A DNA stretch of 64,000 bases, taken from assembly GCF_018310535.1 (NCBI RefSeq), contig NZ_CP074102.1, positions 8,742,001 to 8,806,000 of the forward strand, read 5' to 3'. Source of the stretch: Streptomyces mirabilis (GTDB taxonomy: Bacteria > Actinomycetota > Actinomycetes > Streptomycetales > Streptomycetaceae). The position numbers and the translations under genes are program-made. The notes below the pieces were generated by a model. It had not been told where the DNA came from. It did no database searches and saw only the letters and a program-made list of their open reading frames with translations. Below are positions 42,406-50,257 of the stretch, in pieces (position 1 is the first letter of the stretch; every line of letters begins with the position of its first letter).

Positions 42406-42834
42406 TCAGGCCGGTCGCTTCTGGTTGTTGATGTAGTCCTTGACGATGCTCAGTGGTGCGCCGCCGCAGGAGCCCGCGAAGTAGGACGGGGACCAGAACA
42501 CGGACCCGGTGCCAGTCCGGTTGATCCGGCCGGCGTACTCCGCGCGCAGGTAGCGGGAGCTGACGCTCTTGAGGCTGTTGACGAGTTTGGACAGGGCGAT
42601 TTTCGGCGGGTAGTGCACGAGCAGGTGGACGTGGGCGCCTTCGCCGTTGAACTCCCGCAGCTGTGCGCCGAAGCCCTCGCACACGTCCCGCATGATCGCC
42701 TCGCAGCGCGTCAGCATCTCGTCGTTGAAGACTTCACGCCGGTACTTGGTGACGAACACCAAGTGTGCATGGAGGTGGTGGATGACGTGGTTTCCCCGAC
42801 GGATATCGGGATCTGGTTCCCAGCGTGGTGACAT
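42406..42834 (-). CDS. tnpA: IS200/IS605 transposase TnpA (Y1, HUH)
   Basis: 142-residue single-strand transposase. HUH metal-binding motif His68-Val-His70 and catalytic Tyr134 (VKDYINNQKRP), which forms the covalent link to DNA during peel-and-paste transposition. Other family marks: LVFVTKYRREVF near residues 25-36 and SVFWSPSYFAGS near 111-122. Length is normal. It is divergent from tnpB with about 50 bp between the start codons. Confidence 0.93.
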   Translation of the reverse strand: MSPRWEPDPDIRRGNHVIHHLHAHLVFVTKYRREVFNDEMLTRCEAIMRDVCEGFGAQLREFNGEGAHVHLLVHYPPKIALSKLVNSLKSVSSRYLRAEYAGRINRTGTGSVFWSPSYFAGSCGGAPLSIVKDYINNQKRPA

Positions 42835-42887
42835 ACGCCAAGGGTATTAGGATGGGGTGAACTCGACCGGAGGGGGCGGGCGTTGGG

Positions 42888-44102
42888 GTGATCCGTGCGT
42901 ACAAGTTCCTCATGCGGCCCACCGTCCGGCAGGCTCAGGCACTCGGCGAGATGCTGCGGGATCACTGCTCCCTCTACAACGGGGCGTTGCAGGAACGCCG
43001 TGACGCCTACCGGCATGTCTCGAAGACGAGCGTCAGGTACGGGATGCAGTCCGCGCAGCTCAAGGGGATCAGGGCGTTCGACCCGGAGCGTCAGGGCCGC
43101 TGGTCGTTCTCCTCGCAGCAGGCCACCTTGCGCCGTCTCGACAAGGCGATGCAGGCGTTTTTCCGCCGGGTCAAGTCCGGTGAGACGCCTGGCTATCCGC
43201 GTTTCCGTGGGGTGAACTGGTTCGACACGGTGGAGTTCCCCAAGGACGGGGACGGCTGCCGGTGGGACTCCACCCCGCACGATCCTGTTACCCGCGTCCG
43301 CTTCCAGGGTGTCGGTCACGTCAGGGTCAACCAGCACCGCGCCGTGGCCGGGCGGGTCAAGACCGTGTCGGTCAAGAGGGAGGGCCGTAAGTGGTTCGTG
43401 GTGCTGAGTGCCGAGCAGGACCAGCCGGAGCCGCTGCCCGCGACCGGCTCCGTGGTCGGGATCGACCTGGGCATCGCGAACTTCCTCGCCGACTCGAACG
43501 GCGGGTTCGTGCCCAACCCGCGCCACGGCCGCCGGGCAGCCGGGAAGCTCCAGGCAGCGCAGCAGGCACTGTCCCGGTTCCCGCGTGTCCGCCGGGACAA
43601 GCGCACCGGCAACCACCAGCGCGCCGTGGAGAAGGTCGCCCGGCTCCACGGCAAGGTGCGCCGCCGGCGGCTCGACCACGCGCACAAGACCGCGCTGGGC
43701 CTGGTCCGCGCGCATGACGTCATCGCGCACGAAGACCTCAGGATCCGCAACATGAGCAAGGCCCCCGCACCGAAGCCCGACCCCGGCCGGCCGGGCACCT
43801 TCCTGCCCAACGGGACCGCCGTCAAGGCCGGGCTCAACACGTCGATCAGCGATGCCGGTTGGGGGGTGTTCCTGACGATCCTGCACGCCAAGGCTGAAAG
43901 CGCCGGACGGGAAGTGATCGCCGTGGACCCCCGCAACACCTCCCGCACCTGCCCCGCATGCGGGCACACCGCGAAGGAGAACCGGCCCACACAGGACAAG
44001 TTCCACTGCCTCGCCTGCGGCCACAACGCCCACGCCGACACAGTGGGAGCCACCAACGTTCTACGGGCCGGGCTGGTCCGTCGCGACGCCAACCCAGCAT
44101 AG
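42888..44102 (+). CDS. tnpB: RNA-guided nuclease TnpB (IS605 OrfB)
   Basis: 404 residues. RuvC catalytic residues are intact: Asp at about 193 (GIDLGIANF), Glu at about 282 (AHEDLRIRN), Asp at about 384 (NAHADTVGATNV). A four-Cys zinc ribbon lies between them (TCPACGHT ... CLACGHN). The N-terminal part has the family start (IRAYKFLMRPTVRQ) and SSQQATLRRLDKAMQAFFRR. In this family the protein uses an RNA made from the element's right end to cut the empty donor site and so maintain the transposon. Confidence 0.92.
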   Translation: MIRAYKFLMRPTVRQAQALGEMLRDHCSLYNGALQERRDAYRHVSKTSVRYGMQSAQLKGIRAFDPERQGRWSFSSQQATLRRLDKAMQAFFRRVKSGETPGYPRFRGVNWFDTVEFPKDGDGCRWDSTPHDPVTRVRFQGVGHVRVNQHRAVAGRVKTVSVKREGRKWFVVLSAEQDQPEPLPATGSVVGIDLGIANFLADSNGGFVPNPRHGRRAAGKLQAAQQALSRFPRVRRDKRTGNHQRAVEKVARLHGKVRRRRLDHAHKTALGLVRAHDVIAHEDLRIRNMSKAPAPKPDPGRPGTFLPNGTAVKAGLNTSISDAGWGVFLTILHAKAESAGREVIAVDPRNTSRTCPACGHTAKENRPTQDKFHCLACGHNAHADTVGATNVLRAGLVRRDANPA

Positions 44103-44145
44103 CGAGAAGCCCCCGGCTTCAGCCGGGGGAGGAGTCACGATGGAA
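43960..44145 (+). ncRNA. Probable omega (right-end) RNA of TnpB
   Basis: By family knowledge the guide RNA overlaps the 3' end of tnpB and runs through the right-end hairpin (9-bp stem 44110-44129) into the flank, which serves as guide. Only the hairpin is seen directly; limits are inferred. The guide would begin near 44135-44145. Confidence 0.4.
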
Positions 44146-44244
44146 ATCATCCTTCCGGGGCCGAAGCCCCCGGGTGTGTCAATTTAACGGCTGATCTTGG
44201 TTGTTGAATGGTCAGTTGTTGCTCGGGGTCAGACACTCCATGTC

Positions 44245-44651
44245 GTTGGGATGTCTGGGCTGCCGCGCTCGCGTACACGGACGACGGTGAAGCGGTCGGC
44301 TACGCGTACGGCAACGTCATCGACTCCGACGATCGCTGGTGGAAACGAGTCACACCCACTCCTGCCAGCAAGTACATCGATCGACTGGCCGTAGCACTGA
44401 AAGAGCTTGGCGCGCGGGTGCCGTGGCGGAAGACCGGAACTGCGCGACGCCTTCATGACTCGCTGCTGGCGGCGTATGTCAACGAGCCGTACGTGACGCT
44501 GATGGTGAATCCTGCCGCCGGAGACGGCAAGGTTCAGCGGCTCTACGAGTCGTGGGGGTACTGGAGCATCGGCACGAGCCAGCCGTCTCCGGAGTCCCCG
44601 GTTCTCACGGTGATGATTCGCCCGACCCTGGGGCGTTCGTCTCTTGCTTGA
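44245..44651 (+). pseudogene. GNAT acetyltransferase, 5'-truncated
   Basis: About 135 residues of a GNAT domain (DGEAVGYAYGNVIDSDDRWW; NEPYVTLMVNPAAGDGKVQR; LYESWGYWSIGTSQPSPESP). The first strand and helix of the fold are missing, and the frame starts in unrelated sequence next to the IS605 right flank. Probably inactive. Confidence 0.6.
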
Positions 44652-44681
44652 AGCCACCCAAGGACGGGCCCCACTGGGTGA

Positions 44682-45059
44682 TCACGGGGCCCGCCAGGAT
44701 CGGAGACGATCCGCGATGTCGAAGGTGTCCAGACGCAGGGCCTTGATGTCCTCGATGAGCTGGATCCACTGCTCTTGGCTCGCGGCTACGGTCTCGCCGG
44801 ACGCCTCGATGTAGCCTACGGCGACGCCGTATCCGTACAACTCGTTCCTTGCGGGCAGCGGCCGCTGCAGCACGATCGTGTCGAGCAGCGCGGCTGCCCG
44901 CCAGTAGGCATCCGGCTCGCCCACATCCAGGTGCGGCGTGTTCACCCGGTGACGGGCAACGGCCGCGACCAGCGCCGAGTAGTCACGGATCTGGAGATCC
45001 TTGCCGAGCACGCGCTCTTGCCGGTCGAGGAGCCACCGGACGTCGATGAACAGTTCCAA
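44682..45059 (-). CDS. Putative toxin partner of RHH antitoxin
   Basis: 125 residues (MELFIDVRWLLDRQERVLGK; YSALVAAVARHRVNTPHLDV; LLDTIVLQRPLPARNELYGY). It occupies the toxin place two bases after a ribbon-helix-helix gene and resembles actinobacterial Doc/Fic-like toxins in the alternation of segments, but the Fic motif HPFxxGNKR is absent. Likely start is TTG 45059, consistent with tight coupling. Target unknown; a PIN-type or novel toxin cannot be excluded. Confidence 0.6.
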   Translation of the reverse strand: MELFIDVRWLLDRQERVLGKDLQIRDYSALVAAVARHRVNTPHLDVGEPDAYWRAAALLDTIVLQRPLPARNELYGYGVAVGYIEASGETVAASQEQWIQLIEDIKALRLDTFDIADRLRSWRAP

Positions 45060-45061
45060 GA

Positions 45062-45307
45062 TCAGGCCGCCTGGCTACGGGCGGGCGCGGCGGGGAGGCC
45101 GCCGAATGCCTTGTCGAAGGCGTCGACGAAGCCCGGACGGTCGATCGCGGCGTCGAACGCGGCGGTCGCTCGCCCAAGCAGCGCCTGGTGCTCCTCCTGC
45201 CGGGAGAGGTCGTCGAGGTAGGCGGCCAGACTCATGCCGCGGGCCTTGGCGAGGGCGGCGAGGCGATCCCTCGTGGTCGTGTTGATCCGTACGCTGGTGT
45301 CAGCCAT
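45062..45307 (-). CDS. Ribbon-helix-helix antitoxin
   Basis: 81-residue DNA-binding protein. The N-terminus has the RHH strand-helix-helix (ADTSVRINTTTRDRLAALAK, then ARGMSLAAYLDDLSRQ). The C-terminal tail (AFDKAFGGLPAAPARSQAA) would bind the toxin. It precedes the toxin by 2 bp, the standard antitoxin-first order. A palindromic motif lies just upstream of its start and probably serves autoregulation. Confidence 0.8.
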   Translation of the reverse strand: MADTSVRINTTTRDRLAALAKARGMSLAAYLDDLSRQEEHQALLGRATAAFDAAIDRPGFVDAFDKAFGGLPAAPARSQAA

Positions 45308-45314
45308 GCGACCA

Positions 45315-45344
45315 GTATGCACCCGCGCATGCGTTTGCGCATAC
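45315..45344. promoter_or_regulatory. Antitoxin operator (inverted GTATGC repeats)
   Basis: GTATGC (45315-45320) and GCATAC (45339-45344) enclose two further GCGCAT-type half-sites (45325-45330, 45337-45342). It begins 8 bp upstream of the antitoxin ATG, where RHH dimers usually bind. Confidence 0.6.
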
Positions 45345-45365
45345 ACCCGCCTCTGACCTGCGCCC

Positions 45366-45800
45366 CTACGTAGCCTCCGAGGGCTCCTTGAATCTCCTGA
45401 GGAGCGGGACGGCGTCCAGCGGGTTGGTCTCGGTGGCGTCCACGGTGTCGGCGGGCCGGTTGTAGCGGGAATCAGGGAGAGGAGACTTCTCGCCCCAGCC
45501 GCCGGCCTCGCGTTGGTCGAGGGGCACCTTGGCGCGCTTCGTGTGGTGTTCGGCCAGTCCGCAGGGAGTGGCTGGTGACCCTTCAGGCCGTTGACGTACT
45601 TCACCCTGGCGGCGGCCGCGCGCTTCTTCTCGGTCTCGTTGGTCGCCCGGCCGGACAGGTGCAGCCCTCGCACCGTGGCGTTGCCGCGATCCTTGCGTGA
45701 ACAGCGTCTGGGCGAGGACGTGGCCTGCGAGGCTCCAGCGGCCATCGGTGGCCGCTGGGTTGAAGGTGCCGCATCGCCCCGCTCGTGGTGATCTGGCTGA
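45366..45800 (-). pseudogene. Degraded gene of unknown function
   Basis: Three protein-like blocks in different frames, in order: CGTFNPAATDGRWSLAGHVL; RAAAARVKYVNGLKGHQPLP; and DSRYNRPADTVDATETNPLD ending LLRRFKEPSEAT. At least two frameshifts. Possibly plasmid-derived; not assigned. Confidence 0.4.
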
Positions 45801-46026
45801 GGGGTACACCGGACAGGATCCGGCTGTACGTCAGGCCGGTATCGGCCGCCGCGATGGGAGATGGGGGAGGCAAGGCAAGAGTTGATGCAACTGTTGCCCT
45901 ACGTGGGCGGTGCGCCTCACCGTGCGGAACAGGTTTAGCGGTGATGTCGCGGGGGGTGCCATTTTGCGTGTGTGCCTGCTGGGAATTGGCCCTGGCGGTA
46001 TGGCAACCTCTTGGAGGCGGAAGAAG

Positions 46027-46305
46027 GTGGGGGAGCACCATCGGTTAACACGCGTGCAGCGGTCCTTGATTGGTGTGGTCGTCGCCGGTGCGCTCGTCAT
46101 CGCGGGTATCGGCTTCGCCGGTTCGTACGCGGCTGTGCGCGAGCTGGCCCTCAAGAAGGGCTTCGGGAACTTCGCGTACGTCTTCCCGATAGGCATCGAC
46201 GCGGGTATCTGCGTCCTGCTCGCCCTGGACCTCCTGCTGACCTGGATCCGCATCCCCTTCCCGCTGCTGCGCCAGACGGCGTGGCTGCTGACGGTCGCGA
46301 CGATC
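46027..46305 (+). pseudogene. DUF2637 (SpdB-like) plasmid-spread protein, 3'-truncated
   Basis: GTG start after GGAGGCGGAAGAAG. Sequence: HHRLTRVQRSLIGVVVAGAL ... SYAAVRELALKKGFGNFAYV and IGIDAGICVLLALDLLLTW, i.e. three membrane helices of the DUF2637 fold common in actinomycete conjugative plasmids and integrative elements. It is cut after VATIA by an IS5-type fragment on the other strand. Confidence 0.75.
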
Positions 46306-46307
46306 GC

Positions 46308-46535
46308 CCCCCTGGCCCGGCTCCACTCGGTGAACCGGCGGTGCCCGGTCGGCCCGGACGGACCGAAGACCGGCGGCAGTTGCCGCCAGGTACAGCCCGT
46401 CGTGGCCACGAACAGGATCGTCGCCAGCACTCGGTCGGTGGCGCGGAGGCGGGCACCGAGGTCGTCGGCGAGGGCGAGCAGGATGCGAGGCGCTACCGTC
46501 TGGCACTGTTCGATTGCAGCAGTAGTAATTCCGCT
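46308..46535 (-). pseudogene. IS5-family transposase, N-terminal fragment
   Basis: VATTGCTWRQLPPVFGPSGP, then HRRFTEWSRA, preceded by ILLALADDLGARLRATDRVL. It is the N-terminal region of an IS5-type transposase of another subgroup. The catalytic core is absent. Confidence 0.65.
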
Positions 46536-46621
46536 TCAACCCTCCGCGACCGTCACGCAGGCCGTTGCCGCCCTCCGGGCCCCCGAACACGATTGCGTGA
46601 GCTGGATGCGATCCTGCATGC

Positions 46622-46681
46622 ATGAACCATCTCGGCGACGCGAACCTGCGCACCTGGACGCTGCGCGTTACGGCCCGACTA
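46622..46681 (+). pseudogene. 5' part of an interrupted gene (3' part at 50258)
   Basis: ATG plus 19 codons (MNHLGDANLRTWTLRVTARL) end exactly at the TA target of the IS5 element. Reading on from 50258 after both IS elements are removed gives AADTQDQLAWLGEREL and an open frame to 50593, a 131-residue protein. Confidence 0.8.
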
Positions 46682-46701
46682 GGGCGCGTATCGAGTCGTG
46701 A

Positions 46702-47705
46702 TCAACGGGTGGTCCGGGCGAGGTCTTTGATCCAGATCATCGAGGCGCGCAGGTGGAGGCCGGCGAGGTAGCTGTCCGGGGTCTTGTCATATCGGGTGGC
46801 GATGCCTCGCCAGGCCTTGAGCTTGTTGATCGACCGCTCGACGCTGTTCCGCTCCTTGTAGAGGTCGGCGTCGTGGCTGACGGGCCGACCGCCCTTGCCA
46901 CCCTTCTTCTTTCGGTTGGCGGCCTGGTCCTTCTTCTCCGGGATCACTGCCTTGATGCCGCGTCGGCGCAGGTGGGCCCGGTTGCCGCGGGACGAGTAGG
47001 CCTTGTCCCCGGCGACCGCGTCCGGTCGGGTGCGAGGGCGGCCGACGGGACCGCGGACCCGTATCTTCCCCAGCACGGGGATGAACTGCGGGCTGTCTGC
47101 GGCCTGCCCCGCGGTCAGGACGAACGCCAGCGGGCGACACTTCCGGTCGGCCGCGAGGTGAACCTTGCTGGTCTGCCCGCCCCTGGAGCGTCCGAGGAGG
47201 GCGGCTTTCAGCCGCAGTTTGCGCCGACGCCTGAGGCGTCGCCGCTCGTCCCGCTCGGGATCGGTCTCGGCGTCCTGCCCGTTTTGTTCTTCGAGGCCGC
47301 CCCCTTTGACCTGGCCTTCTCCTCCTCGGCGGCAGCCTTCTCCAACGCGCTGATGACGTCCTCGTCCAGGTGCATCCCAGCAGCGTCGTGGTGAGCCCGC
47401 GCGGTGGTGGAGTCGACGCTGACCAGCGACAAGTCCACCTCGCCCCGCTTCGCAGCCTCCGCCATCAGGCCCTCCAGAAGCGCCTCGAACACGCCCGCGT
47501 CACGCCACTGCCGGAAGCGGTTGTGAACGGTCGACCAGGCACCGAACTCCTGCGGCATCTCCCGCCACTGCCCGCCCGTCTTGAAACGCCAGATCACACC
47601 CTCGAACTGCTGCCGCAGCCGCTCGGGATACGGACCGTACTCGCCGATCGGCAGGTACGGCCCAATGAACTCCCACTCCGTATCCGACAGTTGCACTCGC
47701 GTCAT
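46702..47705 (-). CDS. IS5-family transposase, -1 frameshift, intact
   Basis: First frame 47705-47208 (LSDTEWEFIGPYLPIGEYGP; SVDSTTARAHHDAAGMHLDE). A slippery AACAAAACGGG near 47277-47290 permits a -1 shift into the open second frame (RSRGGQTSKVHLAADRKCRP; RPDAVAGDKAYSSRGNRAHL; ERSINKLKAWRGIATRYDKT). The combined protein of about 330 residues has no stop. It is closely related to the copies at 28368 and 36876. It would mobilise the SMI1/KNR4 gene beside it. Confidence 0.88.
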
Positions 47706-47747
47706 GCAAGACGATCTACCTGATCACGTCCCGTCACGAGGGTGAAT

Positions 47748-47774
47748 CCCGCAGATTGATCACAACTCGCGCCC
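47748..47774. repeat. Internal IS5 right-type end
   Basis: Inverted, it reads GGGCGCGAGTTGTGATCAAT, i.e. the left end with five bases (TATCG) missing. It is followed by TA. It marks the original end of a simple 1093-bp IS before the accessory gene was included. Confidence 0.7.
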
Positions 47775-47825
47775 TAGGCGAAGGCGGCAGCTTCAGTCAC
47801 GACGACCACCCCTAAGCTCGACCTC

Positions 47826-48335
47826 ATGACCGCGTTCGACGACCTCACTCGCCTCATCACTCCGCCGGCGCAACCACTGTGGGCGAACGGAGACTGGAAG
47901 GAGGTGGAGGCAGCACTCGGCGTGGAACTCCCCTCCGACTTCAAGCAGTTGGTCGGAGCCTACGGGGCTTACCACTTCGCCGAGTTCTTGACGCCACTCA
48001 CACCCTTTGGCGGGCAAGACCTGCTGGTCGGCCCGGCGAAGCGGCTGCTGGACCAGGAACGCAACTTCCGGGACAGCAACCCCGAAGACTGCCCGTACCC
48101 CTTCTATCCGGAGCCGGGCGGACTCCTGCCGTGGGCAGGAACCGACAACGGGGACCGCGTGTGCTGGCTCACTGACAGGAAGCCGGACGAGTGGACGGTC
48201 GTCTGCTGGAATCCGCGGGGCTGGTACTACGACGCGCATCCTGTGGGTGCGGTCGAGTTCCTGGTCGGCTGGCTGTCAGGACACATCAGCACCAACGTCT
48301 TTCCCGATGCCGCTGAGTTTGCCGAGGAGGAGTGA
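47826..48335 (+). CDS. SMI1/KNR4-family protein carried by the IS5 element
   Basis: 169 residues of the SMI1/KNR4 (SUKH) fold: an N-terminal helix region (FDDLTRLITPPAQPLWANGD), EVEAALGVELPSDFKQLVGA and YGAYHFAEFLTPLTPFGGQD, then LLPWAGTDNGDRVCWLTDRK and DEWTVVCWNPRGWYYDAHPV. SUKH proteins are the commonest immunity proteins against polymorphic toxins. No toxin gene is adjacent. It lies between the internal and outer right ends of the IS5 element, so it travels as an orphan immunity-type gene. Confidence 0.88.
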   Translation: MTAFDDLTRLITPPAQPLWANGDWKEVEAALGVELPSDFKQLVGAYGAYHFAEFLTPLTPFGGQDLLVGPAKRLLDQERNFRDSNPEDCPYPFYPEPGGLLPWAGTDNGDRVCWLTDRKPDEWTVVCWNPRGWYYDAHPVGAVEFLVGWLSGHISTNVFPDAAEFAEEE

Positions 48336-48450
48336 TCCCCTGCTCACTTGGATTGATCGCGACTCGATACAGGCCCTAGTGCAGCGCCGCATTGATCTTG
48401 CGGGGGTTTGTGCCCCACCGTCAGCGCTACTGACGGCGGGCAGTGATGTG

Positions 48451-49065
48451 TCAGCTCTTGACGAGTACGGTCGCAAGGGCTGACAGCGCGGAGTTGGCCT
48501 GGGCTGCGTCAAAGGCTGCAGGGTCGAACTGGTCGGCTGAGTCGAGGCCGATCCATTCCAGGCGGTCTTCGTGTTCTTCGTGGCGGGGGTCGGCAAGGAT
48601 CTCGATCAGGTAGTCGTATCCCCAGATACCGCCACAGTCCTCAGGCGGGCAGGCTCGGCGGCCGGTGAGGCATCGGGGGTAGGCGGTGTCGGCCTCCGCC
48701 TCGGTGACGTCCTCGATGAGGATGTCGTGTTCCCAGTCGTCGCCGAAGTCGTATGTGTAGCGGAGCCGGTCGCCGGCGTGGGGAGCCACCTGGCCGAGCC
48801 GTTTGGAGGCGGCGCTGCGGATGCCCAGGTCGCGGTCGGCGACGCCGTATCGGTCCTGTCCGCTTTCGAAGGCCCACATGTGGTAGTCCTCCCAGCCGAA
48901 GGCAGCCTGGACGACGTCGTGCAGCTCGCGCAGGGTGACGCCTGACGGCACCTCCAAGCGGCGCCAGATCGGCGGTCGGGAGTCCCGCAAGGTGATCTTG
49001 ATCTTGTGCACGGTCTGACTCGGTGCGGTCCGCGAGTTCGGCTTCGCGCTCCTGCTGTTCGCCAT
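48451..49065 (-). CDS. Plasmid pRiA4b ORF-3-like protein carried by IS630 element
   Basis: 204 residues with the pRiA4b ORF-3 domain: VHKIKITLRDSRPPIWRRLE, HDVVQAAFGWEDYHMWAFES, YTYDFGDDWEHDILIEDV, then a Cys pair region (PRCLTGRRACPPEDCGGIWG). The biochemical role of this family is unknown; members are frequent on plasmids and beside transposons. ATG 49065 follows AGGA; an ATG 9 bp earlier is also possible. It lies inside the inverted repeats of the IS630 element and is divergent from the transposase. Confidence 0.88.
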   Translation of the reverse strand: MANSRSAKPNSRTAPSQTVHKIKITLRDSRPPIWRRLEVPSGVTLRELHDVVQAAFGWEDYHMWAFESGQDRYGVADRDLGIRSAASKRLGQVAPHAGDRLRYTYDFGDDWEHDILIEDVTEAEADTAYPRCLTGRRACPPEDCGGIWGYDYLIEILADPRHEEHEDRLEWIGLDSADQFDPAAFDAAQANSALSALATVLVKS

Positions 49066-49168
49066 GGCGGCCATCCTGCCATCCGTGCCGGCCGTGCCCA
49101 GGCGGGACGTGTGCCCCTGCTCGCGACAATGATCACCGCGAGTCGTTGAGTCGAAGGGGGGACAGCGC

Positions 49169-50227
49169 GTGCCGGTGGTCAGTCCGTTCCAGGTGGCCTG
49201 GGAGGGTGAACAGCACAAAGTGCTAGACGATTTGGCGCGTTCTCGGACTGCGCCGTTGCGCCGGGTGCAGCGGGCCCGGGCCGCGCTGTCCTGTGCGGAG
49301 GGCGTCGCGAACGCGGTCATCGCCCGCACCCTCGACGTGCATCTGGACACCGTGCGTCGCTGGCGTAAGCGGTTCGCCGCCGAGGGTCTGGCCGCGCTGG
49401 AGGACCGGCCCCGGACTGGCCGCTCCCGCCGCTACGGTCCCGACGTGCACCTGGCCATCGTCGCCACCGTCACCTCCGCCCGGCCCCAGACCGACAGCCA
49501 GTGGACTCACCGCTCCATCGCCCATCGCCTGGCCTCCACCGGGATATCAGCGTCCCAGATCGGGCGGATCCTGGCCGGCCTCGATCTCAAGCCGCACCTG
49601 GTGCGTGGCTGGCTCACCCGCCCGGAAGATCCGGACTTCTACACCAAGGCCGCCGAAGTCTGCAGCCTTTACCTGCGCCGCCCGCCCCACTCGGTGGTGC
49701 TCAGCGTGGATGAGAAGACCGCGATGCAGGCTCGCTCCCGCCGCCATCCCACGCGGCCGGCCCGCCCGGGCCAGGCCGAGCGGCGCGAGTTCGAGTACCG
49801 CCGCCACGGCACGGCCTCCATCGTCGCGGCCCTGGACGTGCACACCGGGCAGGTCCTGGTCGAGGACATCGCCCGCAACGACTCGGCCACCTTCATCGAC
49901 TTCCTGCGGATGCTGGACCAGTCCATCGATTCGAAGCTGACGATCCACCTGGTTCTCGACAACGGGTCGTCCCATGTCTCGAAGGCGACCCGGGCCTGGC
50001 TGACCGCGCACCCGAGGTTCGCCGTCCACCACACGCCCAAACACGCCTCGTGGCTCAACCAAGTCGAGATCTTCTTCTCGATCCTGGCCCGCCGACTGCT
50101 GCGGCGCGGCGAGTTCACCTCACCCCAGGACCTCATCGGCCAGATCCGCGAGTTCACCCTCGCCTACGACGACGAGGCCCGCCCGTTCCGCTGGACCTAC
50201 GACGGAACCCCGCTCAAAGCTGCATGA
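49169..50227 (+). CDS. IS630-family transposase
   Basis: 352 residues. HTH (LRRVQRARAALSCAEGVANA, LDVHLDTVRRWRKRFAAEGL), linker, then the DDE domain with Asp in VVLSVDEKTAMQA, Asp in IHLVLDNGSSHVS and Glu in HASWLNQVEIFFS. Start GTG follows AAGGGGGGAC. The frame is intact and the inverted repeats are nearly perfect, so the element should be mobile. It shares little with the IS630 gene at the left edge of the window. Confidence 0.93.
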   Translation: MPVVSPFQVAWEGEQHKVLDDLARSRTAPLRRVQRARAALSCAEGVANAVIARTLDVHLDTVRRWRKRFAAEGLAALEDRPRTGRSRRYGPDVHLAIVATVTSARPQTDSQWTHRSIAHRLASTGISASQIGRILAGLDLKPHLVRGWLTRPEDPDFYTKAAEVCSLYLRRPPHSVVLSVDEKTAMQARSRRHPTRPARPGQAERREFEYRRHGTASIVAALDVHTGQVLVEDIARNDSATFIDFLRMLDQSIDSKLTIHLVLDNGSSHVSKATRAWLTAHPRFAVHHTPKHASWLNQVEIFFSILARRLLRRGEFTSPQDLIGQIREFTLAYDDEARPFRWTYDGTPLKAA

Positions 50228-50257
50228 CCCCCGCAAGATCAACGCGGCGCTGCACTA

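Larger units (their letters stand above)
42310..44140. mobile_element. IS200/IS605-family element with divergent tnpA and tnpB
   Basis: Y1 transposase on the minus strand and TnpB on the plus strand. Short hairpins sit near both ends: CCCGG/CCGGG at 42323-42340 and CCCCCGGCT/AGCCGGGGG at 44110-44129. These are the subterminal structures TnpA binds as single strands. Exact ends are estimates. Confidence 0.75.
46682..48376. mobile_element. IS5-family element carrying an SMI1/KNR4 gene
   Basis: Left end GGGCGCGTATCGAGTCGTGA (46682 on) and outer right end, inverted, GGGCCTGTATCGAGTCGCGA (from 48376); 21 of the first 24 bases match. TA flanks both (46680-46681, 48377-48378). A second, internal right-type end lies at 47774. 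The host gene is restored only if the whole 1695 bp is removed, so the outer end is the functional border. Confidence 0.85.
48379..50255 (+). mobile_element. IS630-family element carrying a pRiA4b ORF-3-like gene
   Basis: Inverted repeats starting GTGCAGCGCCGC(A/G)TTGATCT at 48379 and, inverted, from 50255; about 29 bp with one mismatch. TA is duplicated at 48377-48378 and 50256-50257. The 1877-bp interior has the transposase and a divergent second gene. It is inserted exactly in the TA copy bordering the IS5 element. Confidence 0.92.

Noticed and set aside
44208..44651. Complete acetyltransferase gene starting at 44208
   Set aside because: The first dozen codons are unrelated to GNAT proteins and the N-terminal fold elements are missing, so it was called a truncated remnant.
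46682..47774. Taking the IS5 copy as a simple 1093-bp element
   Set aside because: Removing only this part does not restore the split gene; the outer end at 48376 does.
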